From Tunicatimonas pelagia (GTDB taxonomy: Bacteria > Bacteroidota > Bacteroidia > Cytophagales > Cyclobacteriaceae), in NCBI RefSeq assembly GCF_030506325.1, contig NZ_CP120683.1:3175001-3239000 (forward strand): DNA of 64,000 nt, given 5' to 3'. The stretch's first letter is position 1; each line of letters starts with the position of its first letter. The position numbers and the translations under genes are program-made. The notes below the pieces were generated by a model that worked only from the letters and a program-made list of their open reading frames with translations, did not search any database and was not told the DNA's origin. This document shows, piece by piece, positions 41,369 to 51,578 of this stretch.

Positions 41369-42370
41369 TCAGATAATTCGAGCCATAATCACTAATGCCA
41401 GACCCACGATAAAAAATGTAAACATCGCGTAGATCAATCGTTGGGTTTTGGACGGAGCTTCGGCAAACTCCCGCCAGACAAATACTCCCCAGGCCGCGGC
41501 AACCATGGTAGCGCCTTGCCCTAATCCGTAGGAGATGGCAAATCCGGCTTGCTCGGAAGTTAGCATACTGAATGACATGCCTACGCACCAGATAGCTCCA
41601 CCCAAAATTCCAATCAAGTGCAGACGGAGGTTACCTTGGGAAAAATAGTCGGCGTAACTTACCTTCTCACCTTTGAGGGGGCGGTACATAAAGAAGGTGT
41701 TCCAAAGGAAGTTAGACAGAAATATCCCGATAGAAAATACAAATACTGCAGTGTACGGAGTCATCAGTCCGGCTTGAGGATACTCAAAATCGGTAGCGAC
41801 CGAAGCAGCTACAAACCGAAAGAAAAAGCCCATAAGCACTCCAGCAACAATTGATAACCACAGCCCTTTGTTAGAAACTGATGCTCCTTGTTCTTTCTGC
41901 CGATAAGCCATTGCATCTAGCACAACAGCGACTGTGACCAACAACACTCCCCCGAACAGAATCCACGGGTTACCGACCGGCACCGCTACGTAGTTAACGA
42001 TCACTCCTAGTACTAACGCCAGACCAATTCCCACTGGAAAGGCAACGGCCATTCCGGCAATATCGATAGCAGCTACTAGTAGCAAATTCGCAATATTAAA
42101 TACTACTCCACCAATAAAAGCGGACTGAAGGGCTGAACCTTCGGCCTGTTGTAAATCCTCCCAAAAGCTACGACCTAGTTCTCCGTTGCTTCCTATCGTA
42201 AGACTAAAAATCAGTGATAGTAGTACAATACCTAAGGTATAATCCCAGTAGAATAATTGAAACGGCCACTTTTGCGTTGCCAGCTTCTGCGTATTTGCCC
42301 AGGAACCCCAGCATAGCATGGTGATGATCAGCAGAATCACAGCTGTGGTATATGATTCAATAATAAGCAT
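41369..42370 (-). CDS. GRP/RhaT-type sugar or nucleoside transporter
   Basis: A 333-residue protein with ten predicted membrane segments. The start LLIITMLCWGSWANTQKLA and the loop KWPFQLFYWDYTLG are typical of the glucose/ribose porter (GRP) branch of the drug/metabolite transporter superfamily. It is nine bases downstream of a nucleoside hydrolase gene on the same strand, so ribose or a nucleoside is a plausible substrate. That substrate is inference. Confidence 0.83.
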   Translation of the reverse strand: MLIIESYTTAVILLIITMLCWGSWANTQKLATQKWPFQLFYWDYTLGIVLLSLIFSLTIGSNGELGRSFWEDLQQAEGSALQSAFIGGVVFNIANLLLVAAIDIAGMAVAFPVGIGLALVLGVIVNYVAVPVGNPWILFGGVLLVTVAVVLDAMAYRQKEQGASVSNKGLWLSIVAGVLMGFFFRFVAASVATDFEYPQAGLMTPYTAVFVFSIGIFLSNFLWNTFFMYRPLKGEKVSYADYFSQGNLRLHLIGILGGAIWCVGMSFSMLTSEQAGFAISYGLGQGATMVAAAWGVFVWREFAEAPSKTQRLIYAMFTFFIVGLALVIMARII

Positions 42371-42378
42371 CTCGGAAT

Positions 42379-43377
42379 TTATTTATTGCCCTTCGCTACT
42401 TGCACCTCAATTTTCCGAAACATGTCACCAAAGATTTTGTCTCGGTTCAGGTGAGTTACTACCCGATAAAGGTGACGACGATTATCAAAGCTGTAGGTTT
42501 TTTCATTGGTCAAAATAGGAGCAGGGCGTAGCTCAGTCTGAAACCAGTCGGGATTAACGGCGTAAGCGATGGCTGATATATCCCATACTACCTTTGACCA
42601 AGCGTATTCATCGGCATTGACTTCTTTAGGGTATTGGCTAAAGATTTCTAGCAAATAATCCCCAATGGCACCCTGTCCTTTTAAGTATTTCTCGGCTTCA
42701 GGAATTGACAGCAAGAGGTGCGAAGTGACGGGTTGGGTAGGGATCTGCACCAGCGGCACACCTGAATCAAACATCACCTTAGAAGATAGTACATCTTGCT
42801 GTAGGTTAAACTCGCTGGCGAACGGCCAATTTAGGCCTTTTCCACCGAGCCAAACTACCACGATTTTTTCTACGATACTAGGCTCCAGTAAAATAGCGGA
42901 AGCTACATTGGTGGGTGCGCCTAGTGTGAGAACATACAACGGCTCATCCGAACTTTTAGCCCGGTCAATTAGGTCTCGCGCGGCATCGCTTTCTACCGGC
43001 TCGTTATAATCAGTTAAAAACCGCTCAGAACCTCGGTAAACAAAACCATCAGCCGAAGTTTCGGTACGTTCCAGTAAGCGAAGAATTTCTTCGTAGCTTT
43101 TCTCCATACCTTCTCCGGCACTCTCAGACCGATGGTTTTTGAAGGGAGCCGCATAGATGGCTTCTACATTGAGTTGCTCCGGCGAGAAAAGAGCGTACAC
43201 CACGGCAAATTGATCGTCAATTTCATTGTAGGTATCGGTATCAATCACCACCCGGAGGGGAGTCTCGGGAGGTGAAAGTCGTTCAATGCGCTGTTCTGCG
43301 GGAAGGTTTGAGTACTGCTGAGCGAAGATAGGAACACTTAGAAATAGCAGCCCTATCAATAGGCGAGAATATAACAT
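42379..43377 (-). CDS. Nucleoside hydrolase, secreted or periplasmic
   Basis: A 332-residue protein of the inosine/uridine-preferring nucleoside hydrolase family. The calcium-binding N-terminal motif is IDTDTYNEIDDQFAVVYAL, and further conserved stretches are LTLGAPTNVASAI and VWLGGKGLNW. A signal peptide (LLIGLLFLSVPIFAQ) sends it to the periplasm. It would split nucleosides into base and ribose, with the product taken up by the transporter encoded next to it. Confidence 0.9.
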   Translation of the reverse strand: MLYSRLLIGLLFLSVPIFAQQYSNLPAEQRIERLSPPETPLRVVIDTDTYNEIDDQFAVVYALFSPEQLNVEAIYAAPFKNHRSESAGEGMEKSYEEILRLLERTETSADGFVYRGSERFLTDYNEPVESDAARDLIDRAKSSDEPLYVLTLGAPTNVASAILLEPSIVEKIVVVWLGGKGLNWPFASEFNLQQDVLSSKVMFDSGVPLVQIPTQPVTSHLLLSIPEAEKYLKGQGAIGDYLLEIFSQYPKEVNADEYAWSKVVWDISAIAYAVNPDWFQTELRPAPILTNEKTYSFDNRRHLYRVVTHLNRDKIFGDMFRKIEVQVAKGNK

Positions 43378-43414
43378 TAGGGTTGTGTATTACGGGTAAA
43401 CTCCAGCAATATAC

Positions 43415-43456
43415 AAAAAAGACCGAAAGGAAGCTCTCATGAAGCTTTTCGGCCTT
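43415..43456 (-). terminator. Intrinsic terminator after the M23 peptidase gene
   Basis: On the minus strand AAGGCCGAAAAGCTTC pairs with GAGCTTCCTTTCGGTCTT with small mismatches, followed by a run of T. It separates the M23 gene from the nucleoside hydrolase gene on the same strand. Confidence 0.85.
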
Positions 43457-43505
43457 ATTACTTTACTATTTATGAGCTCCCTCAAATAAGAAAGCCATCC
43501 GCTCC

Positions 43506-44861
43506 TTACAAACTTTGATCTCCCAGGTCTACGACTTGCAGGTTATTTTTAGCGTTAGCCAGGATAAACTGACGCTTAGGATAAGAAAGCTGATTGAGCC
43601 GATCTAGTAGCTCTAACATGTAGATATTGTAGTCTTCACGAAGCTCATCCCGGATAGGTTCCGAGGAAGGCATTTCTAAAGAAAGAGCGTCTACCGCTTT
43701 GCCGTTTTTCCAGATGCGATAATCGAGGTGAGGTCCGGTAGAGATTCCGGTGCTGCCTACGTAGCCAATTATATCTCCTTGTTGTACTCTTTTACCCGGA
43801 CGAATCTCTTCACCGTATTTAGATAAGTGCATGTACCCGGTAGTGTAGGTTCCATTATGCTTAATTTTTACAAAATGCCCCGCGCCACCGCTGTAGTTTG
43901 CTTTGGTAACTACCCCATCTCCTACTGCTCGTACGGGGGTTCCGGTAGGTGCGGCGTAGTCAATACCGTAGTGAGGTCGCCGTACTTTCAGCACTGGGTG
44001 TAGGCGATTGTGAGAAAAGCGAGAGCTGATTCGGGAGTAGCGGAGCGGAGCTTTCAAAAAGGCTTTCCGCAGACTGTTTCCTTCTTCATCAAAATATTCT
44101 TCCTTCCCTTGCTGATCGTAGTAGAAAGCGTAGTAGTCTTCATCCGTTCGCTCGAAGTGAGCTGCCAGAATCTTACCTACCCCCACTTGTTCACCCCTAA
44201 TCTGCACTTCTTCGTAAATTAGTTTGAAGCGATCTCCCTTCTGCACTTTAAATAAGTCGAGTTGCCAAGCGTATAGTTCGGCCATTGTAGCAGCTAACTC
44301 GGGCGAAGCTCCTCCATCCTGAAGAGTTTGATAAAGCGAATAATCGATAATACCCGTAAACTCTTTTACCAACGTATCAATTTCATGCTGCCCTTTGTAG
44401 ATATTCACCGAGTCGGTCAGATCAAAGACTATGTACTCCAGATTCGACGGTTCATAGATAAAATATTGGGCTGTTGAAGCTGAATCTTCACTGCACAATA
44501 GTGTATAGTCCCGATTTTCCCGAATCTTCCGCACATCAAACACCTGACGGGATCGTTTGGCTAAGCGGTCAATAATTCCGTAAGATACGTTGTAGTTACG
44601 TAGTATCTGCGACAAAAACTGGTTTGGCTTGACGGTGGCTTCAACTACTTTAAAGCTATCTACCTCAATTCCGTACAGGAGATGGGGCTCAGATTTCACT
44701 GGCTCAGGAGGCACTATAGTTGCCTGTACCGCAACTGTGTCGGGCAATGCTGAAGATTCATCAGGAATTATTTCATCGGCAAAAAAGTAGTACACTCCCA
44801 GTACTCCCAGCGTGGGAACCAGCAGAGCCGATAGCTTTAGTAGGTACGCTCTTATTTTCAA
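43506..44861 (-). CDS. M23-family peptidoglycan endopeptidase
   Basis: A 451-residue envelope protein. An N-terminal membrane anchor (LLKLSALLVPTLGVLGVYYF) is followed by an OapA/LysM-like region (residues 70-130) and the M23 domain: HPVLKVRRPHYGIDYAAPTG carries the first zinc ligands, and GHFVKIKHNGTYTTGYMHLS and STGISTGPHLDYRIW the others. It should cut peptide bridges of the cell wall. The upstream 367 bp to sucA are divergent promoter space. Confidence 0.92.
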   Translation of the reverse strand: MKIRAYLLKLSALLVPTLGVLGVYYFFADEIIPDESSALPDTVAVQATIVPPEPVKSEPHLLYGIEVDSFKVVEATVKPNQFLSQILRNYNVSYGIIDRLAKRSRQVFDVRKIRENRDYTLLCSEDSASTAQYFIYEPSNLEYIVFDLTDSVNIYKGQHEIDTLVKEFTGIIDYSLYQTLQDGGASPELAATMAELYAWQLDLFKVQKGDRFKLIYEEVQIRGEQVGVGKILAAHFERTDEDYYAFYYDQQGKEEYFDEEGNSLRKAFLKAPLRYSRISSRFSHNRLHPVLKVRRPHYGIDYAAPTGTPVRAVGDGVVTKANYSGGAGHFVKIKHNGTYTTGYMHLSKYGEEIRPGKRVQQGDIIGYVGSTGISTGPHLDYRIWKNGKAVDALSLEMPSSEPIRDELREDYNIYMLELLDRLNQLSYPKRQFILANAKNNLQVVDLGDQSL

Positions 44862-45154
44862 TTTATCCGTTATTTACAATTTCTAATTGAAATTATTATA
44901 AATTATCAGCATTCTATTAGCAGTTTTACAAAATGCGGTGAAAACTACGATTATTAAAATAATAATTCTTGAAAATTTTTATTATTTCCTACAAGGTCAG
45001 GAATATCTAAAAACTGTTTACTTATTCATATGGTTATTTTTTCTTTAGACTATTTTTTCTTCAACATTCATTCACAGAATATCTTAATAGCTGTTGGTTA
45101 TCATACATCATCAATATCGACAAAAGAATCGTCGTAATTATCTGACATTCAATG

Positions 45155-45174
45155 ATATTTGCATATGCAAATAT
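45155..45174. promoter_or_regulatory. Perfect 20-bp palindrome upstream of sucA (possible operator)
   Basis: ATATTTGCATATGCAAATAT is a perfect inverted repeat ending 28 bases before the -7 box of sucA, so it overlaps the expected -33 region. A dimeric regulator could bind here. No further copy was noticed in the window. Confidence 0.5.
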
Positions 45175-45202
45175 GCGGTTTTTTCTCATCCTTTATATCT
45201 TC

Positions 45203-45210
45203 TATCTTTG
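45203..45210 (+). promoter_or_regulatory. Probable -7 box of the sucAB operon
   Basis: TATCTTTG matches TAnnTTTG and lies 18 bases before the sucA ATG. The same octamer precedes lpdA at 51535, so the components of the complex may be expressed in parallel. The rest of 44862-45154 is AT-rich without a recognisable gene. Confidence 0.6.
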
Positions 45211-45228
45211 ACCAAATGAATTGACCCT

Positions 45229-47967
45229 ATGGATAAATATTCGTACATCTCCAACGCGCACGCTAGCTACATTGACGAACTCTACCAGTCGTACCAACAA
45301 GACCCCGAGTCAGTAGATGAAAGCTGGCAGAAATTTTTTGAGGGTTTTAATTTTTCTCTGGAACGCTTCGGTAAAAATGGTGCTTCCTCTACTAATGGTA
45401 CTGCTGTATCTCAGACTCCGGCTAATAAGGAGATTGGCGTAAAAAAACTAATTAGAAATTATCGCCGTCGGGGACACTTAGAGTCCGACACCAACCCAGT
45501 TCGTACTCGGCGCGATCGTCAGGCGCAACTTGGTATTGAGTACTACGGCCTTACTGAAGGTGACCTAAGTACTACCTTCGTGGCAGGTGAAGAAATAGGC
45601 ATTGGCCCGGCCACGCTCCAAGAAATTATTGATACGCTTCGTAAGGCATACGTAAGCACCATTGGCTTTGAATATACCTACATTCGCGACCGGGAAGCAG
45701 TAGAATGGATGAAGAAACAAGCGGAGCAAACTCTGCTCACTCACTCTACTTCTGCCGAGGAGAAAAAGCGTACGCTTACGAAGCTTAACGAAGCGGTAGT
45801 CTTCGAAAACTTTTTGCATACCAAGTATCTCGGGCAAAAGCGATTTTCGCTGGAAGGAGGAGAAACGACCATTCCGGCACTAGACGGAATCATCAACCAT
45901 GCTGCTGAATTTGGAGTAGAAGAAGTTGCTATCGGTATGGCTCACCGGGGGCGGCTAAATGTGCTTGCCAACATTATGGGTAAGACCTACGAGCAGATTT
46001 TTAATGAATTTGAGGGAGCGGCTGATCCGGATCAGTCGCACGGCGATGGCGATGTAAAGTATCACTTGGGGTACTCTAGCGACGTCACTACTCCCAGTGG
46101 AAAACACGTAAACTTAAAGCTAAACCCTAACCCTTCGCATTTGGAGGCGGTTGACCCGGTAGTAGAAGGGTTTGTTCGGGCAAAGGCCGATCGGCACTAC
46201 GATAGTGACTATGACCGTATCTTACCCATCCTTATTCACGGTGATGCAGCCGTAGCTGGTCAAGGCATTGTGTATGAAGTAGCGCAAATGTCGCAACTGG
46301 AAGGATACTACACCGGAGGAACCATTCACTTTGTAATTAACAACCAAGTGGGTTTTACTACCGACTTTGACGATGCGCGTACCAGTGTTTACTGTACCGA
46401 TGTAGCAAAGGTAATTGACAGTCCGGTAATGCACGTTAATGGCGATGATCCGGAAGCAGTATTATTCTGCGTGAAAACGGCGGTAGAGTTTCGGCAGAAA
46501 TTTAACCGTGACGTGTTTATCGATATGGTATGCTACCGAAGGCACGGACACAACGAGAGCGATGAGCCTAAGTTTACCCAGCCATCGCTGTACAGCGTAA
46601 TCTCTAAGCACCCTAACCCTCGCGAGGTGTACAACAAAAAACTGATTGAGCGGGGTGATGTAGATGCTGAGTTAGCTGAAAATATGGATAAAGAATTCCG
46701 CGGCCTGCTGCAAGATCGGCTTGATATGGTGAAGCAGCAACCATTGCCTTACACCTATCAGGCGGTAGAGCAAGAGTGGCGCGACTTACGAAGGGCTACG
46801 GCGGATGACTTTCACGAGTCGCCCTCAACCGGCATTTCTGCCGATGTAATCAACCAAGTAGCCGAAGCATTAACTACGCTGCCAGAAGGCTTTAAACCAA
46901 TCCGCCAGATTGATAAGCAGTTTAAGCAGCGCAAAGAAATCTTCTTTAAGAAGAAAGAACTCAACTGGGCGGCAGCTGAGCTACTGGCTTATGGTTCTAT
47001 TCTGGCCGAAGGAAAGATTGTACGTTTAGCCGGGCAAGACACCCAACGCGGTACATTTTCGCACCGCCACGCCGTAATTAACGATGCTGAAACCAACGAA
47101 CCCTACAGCAGCTTAGACCATATTTCAGAAAATCAGGCTGACTTTCATATCTATAATTCGCTACTATCGGAGTACGGAGCACTGGGTTTTGAATTTGGGT
47201 ACGCCATGACTAACCCCAACGCTTTGGTAATTTGGGAAGCCCAATTTGGTGATTTTGTCAATGGTGCTCAGGTGATGATTGACCAATTCATTACCACCTC
47301 CGAAACTAAGTGGCGAAGAATGACCGGTTTAGTCATGCTGCTGCCCCACGGCTACGAAGGCCAGGGTCCCGAGCATTCCAATGCGCGTCCCGAACGCTTC
47401 CTGCAACTCAGTGCTGACCTGAACATTGTGGTAGCCAATATCACTGAGCCGTCTAACTTCTTCCACGCATTACGCCGACAACTGGCTTGGCCGTTTCGTA
47501 AGCCACTTATCATTATGTCGCCTAAATCGTTGCTGCGTCACCCAAAAGTGGTATCACCGATAAAAGAATTTACCGAGGGCTCTTTCCGCGAAGTAATTGA
47601 TGACCCTAACATCAAAACGCTGAAGTCCGTTAAAAAGGTGTTGGTCTGTACTGGTAAGGTTTACTACGATTTGCTGGAGCGTCAGGAACGTGAAAAGCGA
47701 AAAGACGTAGCCATTGTCCGGTTGGAGCAACTTCATCCGTTCCCAGAGAAGCAGTTTACCAAAGTGCTGATGCGTTACAAGAATGCTAAAGCGTACTGGG
47801 TGCAAGAAGAACCCGAAAATATGGGAGCATGGTCGTACTTATTACGTACGTATCGTCAAACTGAAATTGAACTAATATCTCGCAAGCCTAGCGCATCTCC
47901 GGCTACGGGCTACGGAAAGCTTCATACTAAAGAGCAAGAAGAAATTATTAACAAAGCATTCGCTTAG
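45229..47967 (+). CDS. sucA: 2-oxoglutarate dehydrogenase E1 component
   Basis: A 912-residue thiamine-diphosphate enzyme of full length. The N-terminal SNAHASYIDELYQSYQQDPE is the E2-binding segment of OdhA/SucA. Active-site motifs include GMAHRGRLNVLANIMGK, HGDAAVAGQGIVYE, GDDPEAV and RRHGHNESDEPKFTQP, with the transketolase-like half at GTFSHRHAVINDA and LLPHGYEGQGPEHSNARPER. It decarboxylates 2-oxoglutarate in the TCA cycle. sucB follows 12 bases later. Confidence 0.97.
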   Translation: MDKYSYISNAHASYIDELYQSYQQDPESVDESWQKFFEGFNFSLERFGKNGASSTNGTAVSQTPANKEIGVKKLIRNYRRRGHLESDTNPVRTRRDRQAQLGIEYYGLTEGDLSTTFVAGEEIGIGPATLQEIIDTLRKAYVSTIGFEYTYIRDREAVEWMKKQAEQTLLTHSTSAEEKKRTLTKLNEAVVFENFLHTKYLGQKRFSLEGGETTIPALDGIINHAAEFGVEEVAIGMAHRGRLNVLANIMGKTYEQIFNEFEGAADPDQSHGDGDVKYHLGYSSDVTTPSGKHVNLKLNPNPSHLEAVDPVVEGFVRAKADRHYDSDYDRILPILIHGDAAVAGQGIVYEVAQMSQLEGYYTGGTIHFVINNQVGFTTDFDDARTSVYCTDVAKVIDSPVMHVNGDDPEAVLFCVKTAVEFRQKFNRDVFIDMVCYRRHGHNESDEPKFTQPSLYSVISKHPNPREVYNKKLIERGDVDAELAENMDKEFRGLLQDRLDMVKQQPLPYTYQAVEQEWRDLRRATADDFHESPSTGISADVINQVAEALTTLPEGFKPIRQIDKQFKQRKEIFFKKKELNWAAAELLAYGSILAEGKIVRLAGQDTQRGTFSHRHAVINDAETNEPYSSLDHISENQADFHIYNSLLSEYGALGFEFGYAMTNPNALVIWEAQFGDFVNGAQVMIDQFITTSETKWRRMTGLVMLLPHGYEGQGPEHSNARPERFLQLSADLNIVVANITEPSNFFHALRRQLAWPFRKPLIIMSPKSLLRHPKVVSPIKEFTEGSFREVIDDPNIKTLKSVKKVLVCTGKVYYDLLERQEREKRKDVAIVRLEQLHPFPEKQFTKVLMRYKNAKAYWVQEEPENMGAWSYLLRTYRQTEIELISRKPSASPATGYGKLHTKEQEEIINKAFA

Positions 47968-47979
47968 AAAACAAGTATT

Positions 47980-49599
47980 ATGAGCCAGGAAATTAAAGTA
48001 CCCACGGTAGGGGAGTCCATCACCGAGGTCACCATTGCCGAGTGGGTAAAGAATGATGGGGATTATGTGGAGATGGACGAAGTAATCGCCGAGTTAGAAT
48101 CGGATAAGGCTACGTTTGAACTGAACGCGCCCCACGCCGGTACGCTTCAAACCAAAGCTAACGAAGGCGATACATTAGAGGTCGGAGCCATCATTTGCGA
48201 AATTGACCCCGACGGAAAATCTAACGGAAAATCCTCTGAGCCAAAAGAAGAGCAAAGCACCTCGGCTTCTGCCGAAGAGCCAGCTTCTGATAAAAGCGAT
48301 AGCCCAAGTGCCACATCTTCTTCATCGGAAGCAAAAGCAACCGGGGAGGTAGTAGAAATGAAAATTCCGGCGGTAGGTGAGTCAATCACTGAGGTAGCTA
48401 TCTCAGAGTGGCTGAAGAAGGATGGTGACTACGTAGGAATGGACGAAGTAATTGCTGAGATAGAATCAGATAAAGCCACGTTTGAGCTAACCGCCGAAGC
48501 CGCCGGCACCTTACAAATTGTAGCTGAAACCGGACAGACGCTGGAAATTGGTGCACTAGCTTGCCGTATTGAAGTAGGTGAGCCAGCGGCTACTGAGGCA
48601 AGCCCTTCCACGAACGATTCAGCAAGTACCGATAAGCCAGACGAAAAGTCTTCGTCAGCAGCAGCAGCTCCCAGTAATGGTCAGAGCTACGCTACAGGAC
48701 ATGCTTCTCCGGCGGCAGCCAAAATCCTCGCTGAAAAAGGGATTGATCCCAACGATGTGCAAGGCTCCGGTCGTGATGGCCGTATTACCAAAGAGGACGC
48801 AGTAGAAGCTAAGAAGGCCTCCCCTAAACCTGCTGACAAATCTCTTTCTAAACAGGAATCATCCGAAGAATCAGGTACTTCGTCCGCCCCTCAGGGTGAA
48901 CGACAGCAACGTCGGGAGAAAATGTCTTCACTACGGAAAACCATTTCCCGCCGACTAGTAGCTGCCAAGAACGAAACCGCCATGCTTACCACTTTTAACG
49001 AAGTGGATATGAAGCCCGTGATGGACTTGCGGAAGAAGTACAAGGAAATGTTTAAGGAGAAGTACGAAGTTGGCTTAGGCTTTATGTCGTTCTTCACCAA
49101 GGCGGCTTGTCAGGCATTGCAAGAGTGGCCCGCTGTAAACGCCATGCTCGACGAAAATGAAATTGTCTACAACGACTACTGCGATGTATCCATTGCGGTT
49201 TCTTCCCCCAAAGGTTTAGTGGTTCCGGTAATTCGCAATGCCGAACAGCTTTCCTTTGACCAGGTGGAGAAAGAAGTAGTTCGCTTAGCCGTGAAGGCGC
49301 GTGACGGAAAATTGAGTATCGACGAAATGACCGGGGGAACGTTTACCATCACCAACGGTGGAATCTTCGGCTCTATGCTTTCTACCCCAATCATCAACCA
49401 ACCACAGTCGGCTATTCTGGGTATGCACAATATTGTGCAACGTCCGGTAGCCGTCAATGGCGAGGTAGTAATTCGCCCGGTAATGTACGTAGCCCTATCT
49501 TACGATCACCGCATCGTCGATGGCCGGGAATCGGTGAGCTTTCTGTACCGGATTAAAGAACTGATTGAAGACCCAAATCGGTTGCTGTTGGGAATTTGA
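47980..49599 (+). CDS. sucB: 2-oxoglutarate dehydrogenase E2 (dihydrolipoyl succinyltransferase)
   Basis: A 539-residue protein with two lipoyl domains, each with the lipoylated Lys in ESDKATFEL (about residues 45 and 165); most SucB proteins have one. Acidic/Ser-rich linkers follow each. The E3-binding domain is at about 242-275 ([20 protein letters not shown]) and the catalytic domain runs from about 310 on, with the His and Asp in [12 protein letters not shown]. It transfers succinyl groups to CoA. It overlaps the next gene by four bases. Confidence 0.95.
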   Translation: MSQEIKVPTVGESITEVTIAEWVKNDGDYVEMDEVIAELESDKATFELNAPHAGTLQTKANEGDTLEVGAIICEIDPDGKSNGKSSEPKEEQSTSASAEEPASDKSDSPSATSSSSEAKATGEVVEMKIPAVGESITEVAISEWLKKDGDYVGMDEVIAEIESDKATFELTAEAAGTLQIVAETGQTLEIGALACRIEVGEPAATEASPSTNDSASTDKPDEKSSSAAAAPSNGQSYATGHASPAAAKILAEKGIDPNDVQGSGRDGRITKEDAVEAKKASPKPADKSLSKQESSEESGTSSAPQGERQQRREKMSSLRKTISRRLVAAKNETAMLTTFNEVDMKPVMDLRKKYKEMFKEKYEVGLGFMSFFTKAACQALQEWPAVNAMLDENEIVYNDYCDVSIAVSSPKGLVVPVIRNAEQLSFDQVEKEVVRLAVKARDGKLSIDEMTGGTFTITNGGIFGSMLSTPIINQPQSAILGMHNIVQRPVAVNGEVVIRPVMYVALSYDHRIVDGRESVSFLYRIKELIEDPNRLLLGI

Positions 49600-50036
49600 T
49601 GGCAAAATTTGTTTGTATTATTGCGTTGTTTGCGCCTATCATTAGTTGTCAGACAAATCGTGAATCTATGGAGAAAGTTATTAACGACTATATCGAGGCG
49701 TACAATAGTTTTAATGTCCCAGGCATGACCGAACATCTAAGCGACGATGTAGTTTTCCAGAACGTTTCTGGGGGTGAATCAATACTAGAACTCACTGGAA
49801 AAGAAGCCTTTAAGGCGCAAGCAGAACAGGCCAAGAATCTATTCAAAAGTCGGAAGCAAACAATAGAAGACGTTCAAATTGTCGGCGATACCGCTGAAGT
49901 AACTGTTGACTATTTAGGCGTGCTAGCCCAAGACTTACCGAATGGACTATCTGCCGGGGATACGATACAGCTATCGGGGAAATCTATTTTTCACTTTGAA
50001 GATGGAAAAATCACCAAACTTCGGGACGAAAGTTGA
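49596..50036 (+). CDS. NTF2/SnoaL-like lipoprotein
   Basis: A 146-residue protein with a lipoprotein-type start ([15 protein letters not shown]; Cys19). The remainder has the NTF2-like pattern [20 protein letters not shown] and [11 protein letters not shown]. Such cone-shaped domains bind small molecules or act as simple enzymes; no function can be given. It overlaps the sucB stop by four bases (ATGATGG), but a link to the dehydrogenase is not evident. An ATG one codon later could also be the start. Confidence 0.75.
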   Translation: MMAKFVCIIALFAPIISCQTNRESMEKVINDYIEAYNSFNVPGMTEHLSDDVVFQNVSGGESILELTGKEAFKAQAEQAKNLFKSRKQTIEDVQIVGDTAEVTVDYLGVLAQDLPNGLSAGDTIQLSGKSIFHFEDGKITKLRDES

Positions 50037-50055
50037 GGCACTGTATCAATCACTC

Positions 50056-50742
50056 TTACAAATTAAAGTACCCTCCCACCTTGAACCACAAGCGCGTACG
50101 GAAACCCTCCGCAATATAGCGGTCGGTGCGGTAGTCGAATCCTGCTTCCAGCTTGGCTTTCCGGCTAAAGTAATGCCCTAGCGAAGTCACCAGCCGATTT
50201 TCAAATTCGCTATCGCCCCCCTGATACGCGTAAATTACCTCGTCCGACAGCAGTAAGTAGAACTCACCCGGCTCTAACGACTGACCGGAGAGCGGGATCT
50301 CGAACGACAGTCGATAGCGAGCGCGCAGTTCGGTGGCTTCGCTTGGGTGGTAGGTCTGGTCGGTACGCAGACGGTGGCCCAGACGAGAACTTCTCAGTCG
50401 CTGAACGTAGGCAATCTGCTGGATAGATCGATGGGTGTTAACTCCATCGCCGCCCTCGAGCCGATATTGGTAACCAACCGAGGCTTTCCAGAAGGGGTTG
50501 AAGGATGTGGTAACGAATCCCTGCAAATCAGTGCGATAGTGAAAATATTCCCAGCGTTCGTCTTCCGGGTTGCGGTTGTCGTAGCTTCGGTGCTGTGACT
50601 CTACCTTGAAGGTGAGCTTTACCCAATCGCTTACCGAACCAGTAAGGGACGCTTCAGGAAAGAAGCCAGTATTGACCACATTTTCCTGAGCCAAAGTACG
50701 AAGGGAAAGACACATCAATGTGCCCAGCAGTAGCCACTTCAT
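50056..50742 (-). CDS. DUF2490 family outer-membrane protein
   Basis: A 228-residue protein with signal peptide (LLLGTLMCLSLRTLAQ). The rest consists of amphipathic beta-strands with many aromatic residues, typical of a small outer-membrane barrel (YNRxPEDERWEYFHYRTDLQ, LEAGFDYRTDRYIAEGFRTR) and ending in Leu after Phe-Asn. The DUF2490 family has no known function. The ATG directly follows the TAG of the upstream gene, so the two are coupled. Confidence 0.8.
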   Translation of the reverse strand: MKWLLLGTLMCLSLRTLAQENVVNTGFFPEASLTGSVSDWVKLTFKVESQHRSYDNRNPEDERWEYFHYRTDLQGFVTTSFNPFWKASVGYQYRLEGGDGVNTHRSIQQIAYVQRLRSSRLGHRLRTDQTYHPSEATELRARYRLSFEIPLSGQSLEPGEFYLLLSDEVIYAYQGGDSEFENRLVTSLGHYFSRKAKLEAGFDYRTDRYIAEGFRTRLWFKVGGYFNL

Positions 50743-51363
50743 CTAATATAGTAAGTTATCGGTTGGTCGCAGTATGATTCTTTTTCGCTCCTGCAACTGC
50801 CCTTGGCCATCAAATAGTCCTTCCCACAAAGCCTTACTTTGGCGGTTCTTACCGTAAAATTCTATTTCGTAACGATACGTCACTTCTTCGGCAGGCTCGC
50901 CTTGCACCACCGCACGTACTACCTCGGGCGAACCGGTAAGTTGTTGCTGAATTTTTCGGATGCGGTGCTTAATGTAAGTGGTATCAAGATAAGCTACTAT
51001 TCCCTGGTGAGCAGCTTTCGGTAAGTCGCGCATCCTAACAATTATTTCAATGTCCTGAAGCACCCCGTCTTCGCCAAACTCCACACTGTGCCACGCCCCA
51101 CGATGCCGCAATTTGGCCTCATAGCTGGTTTCACCCGATGACTTTTCCAGATACCAGCGAAGCCGAGGGGTTTGGCTATACGTTTCGTGAAGCCACGCTC
51201 GGGCTGCTGACGGCACCTGGGAAGAACTAACAGTGCGTTCTACCTCTATCTTGTCTTGAGCGAAAAGCGTAACATTAGCCAGTAGCAATAGAACACCGAT
51301 GCTGTATTTTGCGAATAAGAATAGTAGGCTGGTCTTTACATAGAAATAGCCAAAAATTACCAT
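50743..51363 (-). CDS. PepSY-like secreted protein
   Basis: A 206-residue protein with a hydrophobic signal region (LLFLFAKYSIGVLLLLANVT) and cleavage near LFAQ. Residues 50-110 resemble the PepSY-like fold of Bacteroidota (VPSAARAWLHETYSQTPRLR, YEAKLRHRGAWHSVEFGEDG), with a second degenerate copy at 110-170. It has no catalytic motif. It lies immediately upstream of the DUF2490 gene, with stop and start codons adjacent, suggesting a joint envelope function. Confidence 0.65.
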   Translation of the reverse strand: MVIFGYFYVKTSLLFLFAKYSIGVLLLLANVTLFAQDKIEVERTVSSSQVPSAARAWLHETYSQTPRLRWYLEKSSGETSYEAKLRHRGAWHSVEFGEDGVLQDIEIIVRMRDLPKAAHQGIVAYLDTTYIKHRIRKIQQQLTGSPEVVRAVVQGEPAEEVTYRYEIEFYGKNRQSKALWEGLFDGQGQLQERKRIILRPTDNLLY

Positions 51364-51534
51364 GATTAAAAAATTCCGGTGAAGGTGTTAACGGTAGTGA
51401 AAAAAGCAAACGCTAAAAAATCGATTTAAGAGCAATAACATGATTTTTCGGGTTCTTTAAAAACCAAATGACCGGAAGGACTACTAAAAATGCGTTTACC
51501 CTTTCTAAACCTAGCATAATCATCCTCGTTTACT

Positions 51535-51542
51535 ATCTTTGA
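51535..51542 (+). promoter_or_regulatory. Probable -7 box of lpdA
   Basis: TATCTTTG fits TAnnTTTG and lies 36 bases before the lpdA ATG. It is identical to the box before sucA. Confidence 0.6.
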
Positions 51543-51578
51543 CACTGTTCGTAATCAACATTTAACCAAAAAACAGAT

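Noticed and set aside
49596-50036. The NTF2-like gene as a functional partner of 2-oxoglutarate dehydrogenase
   Set aside because: The four-base overlap with sucB shows co-transcription only; the lipoprotein signal places the product in the envelope, away from the cytosolic complex.
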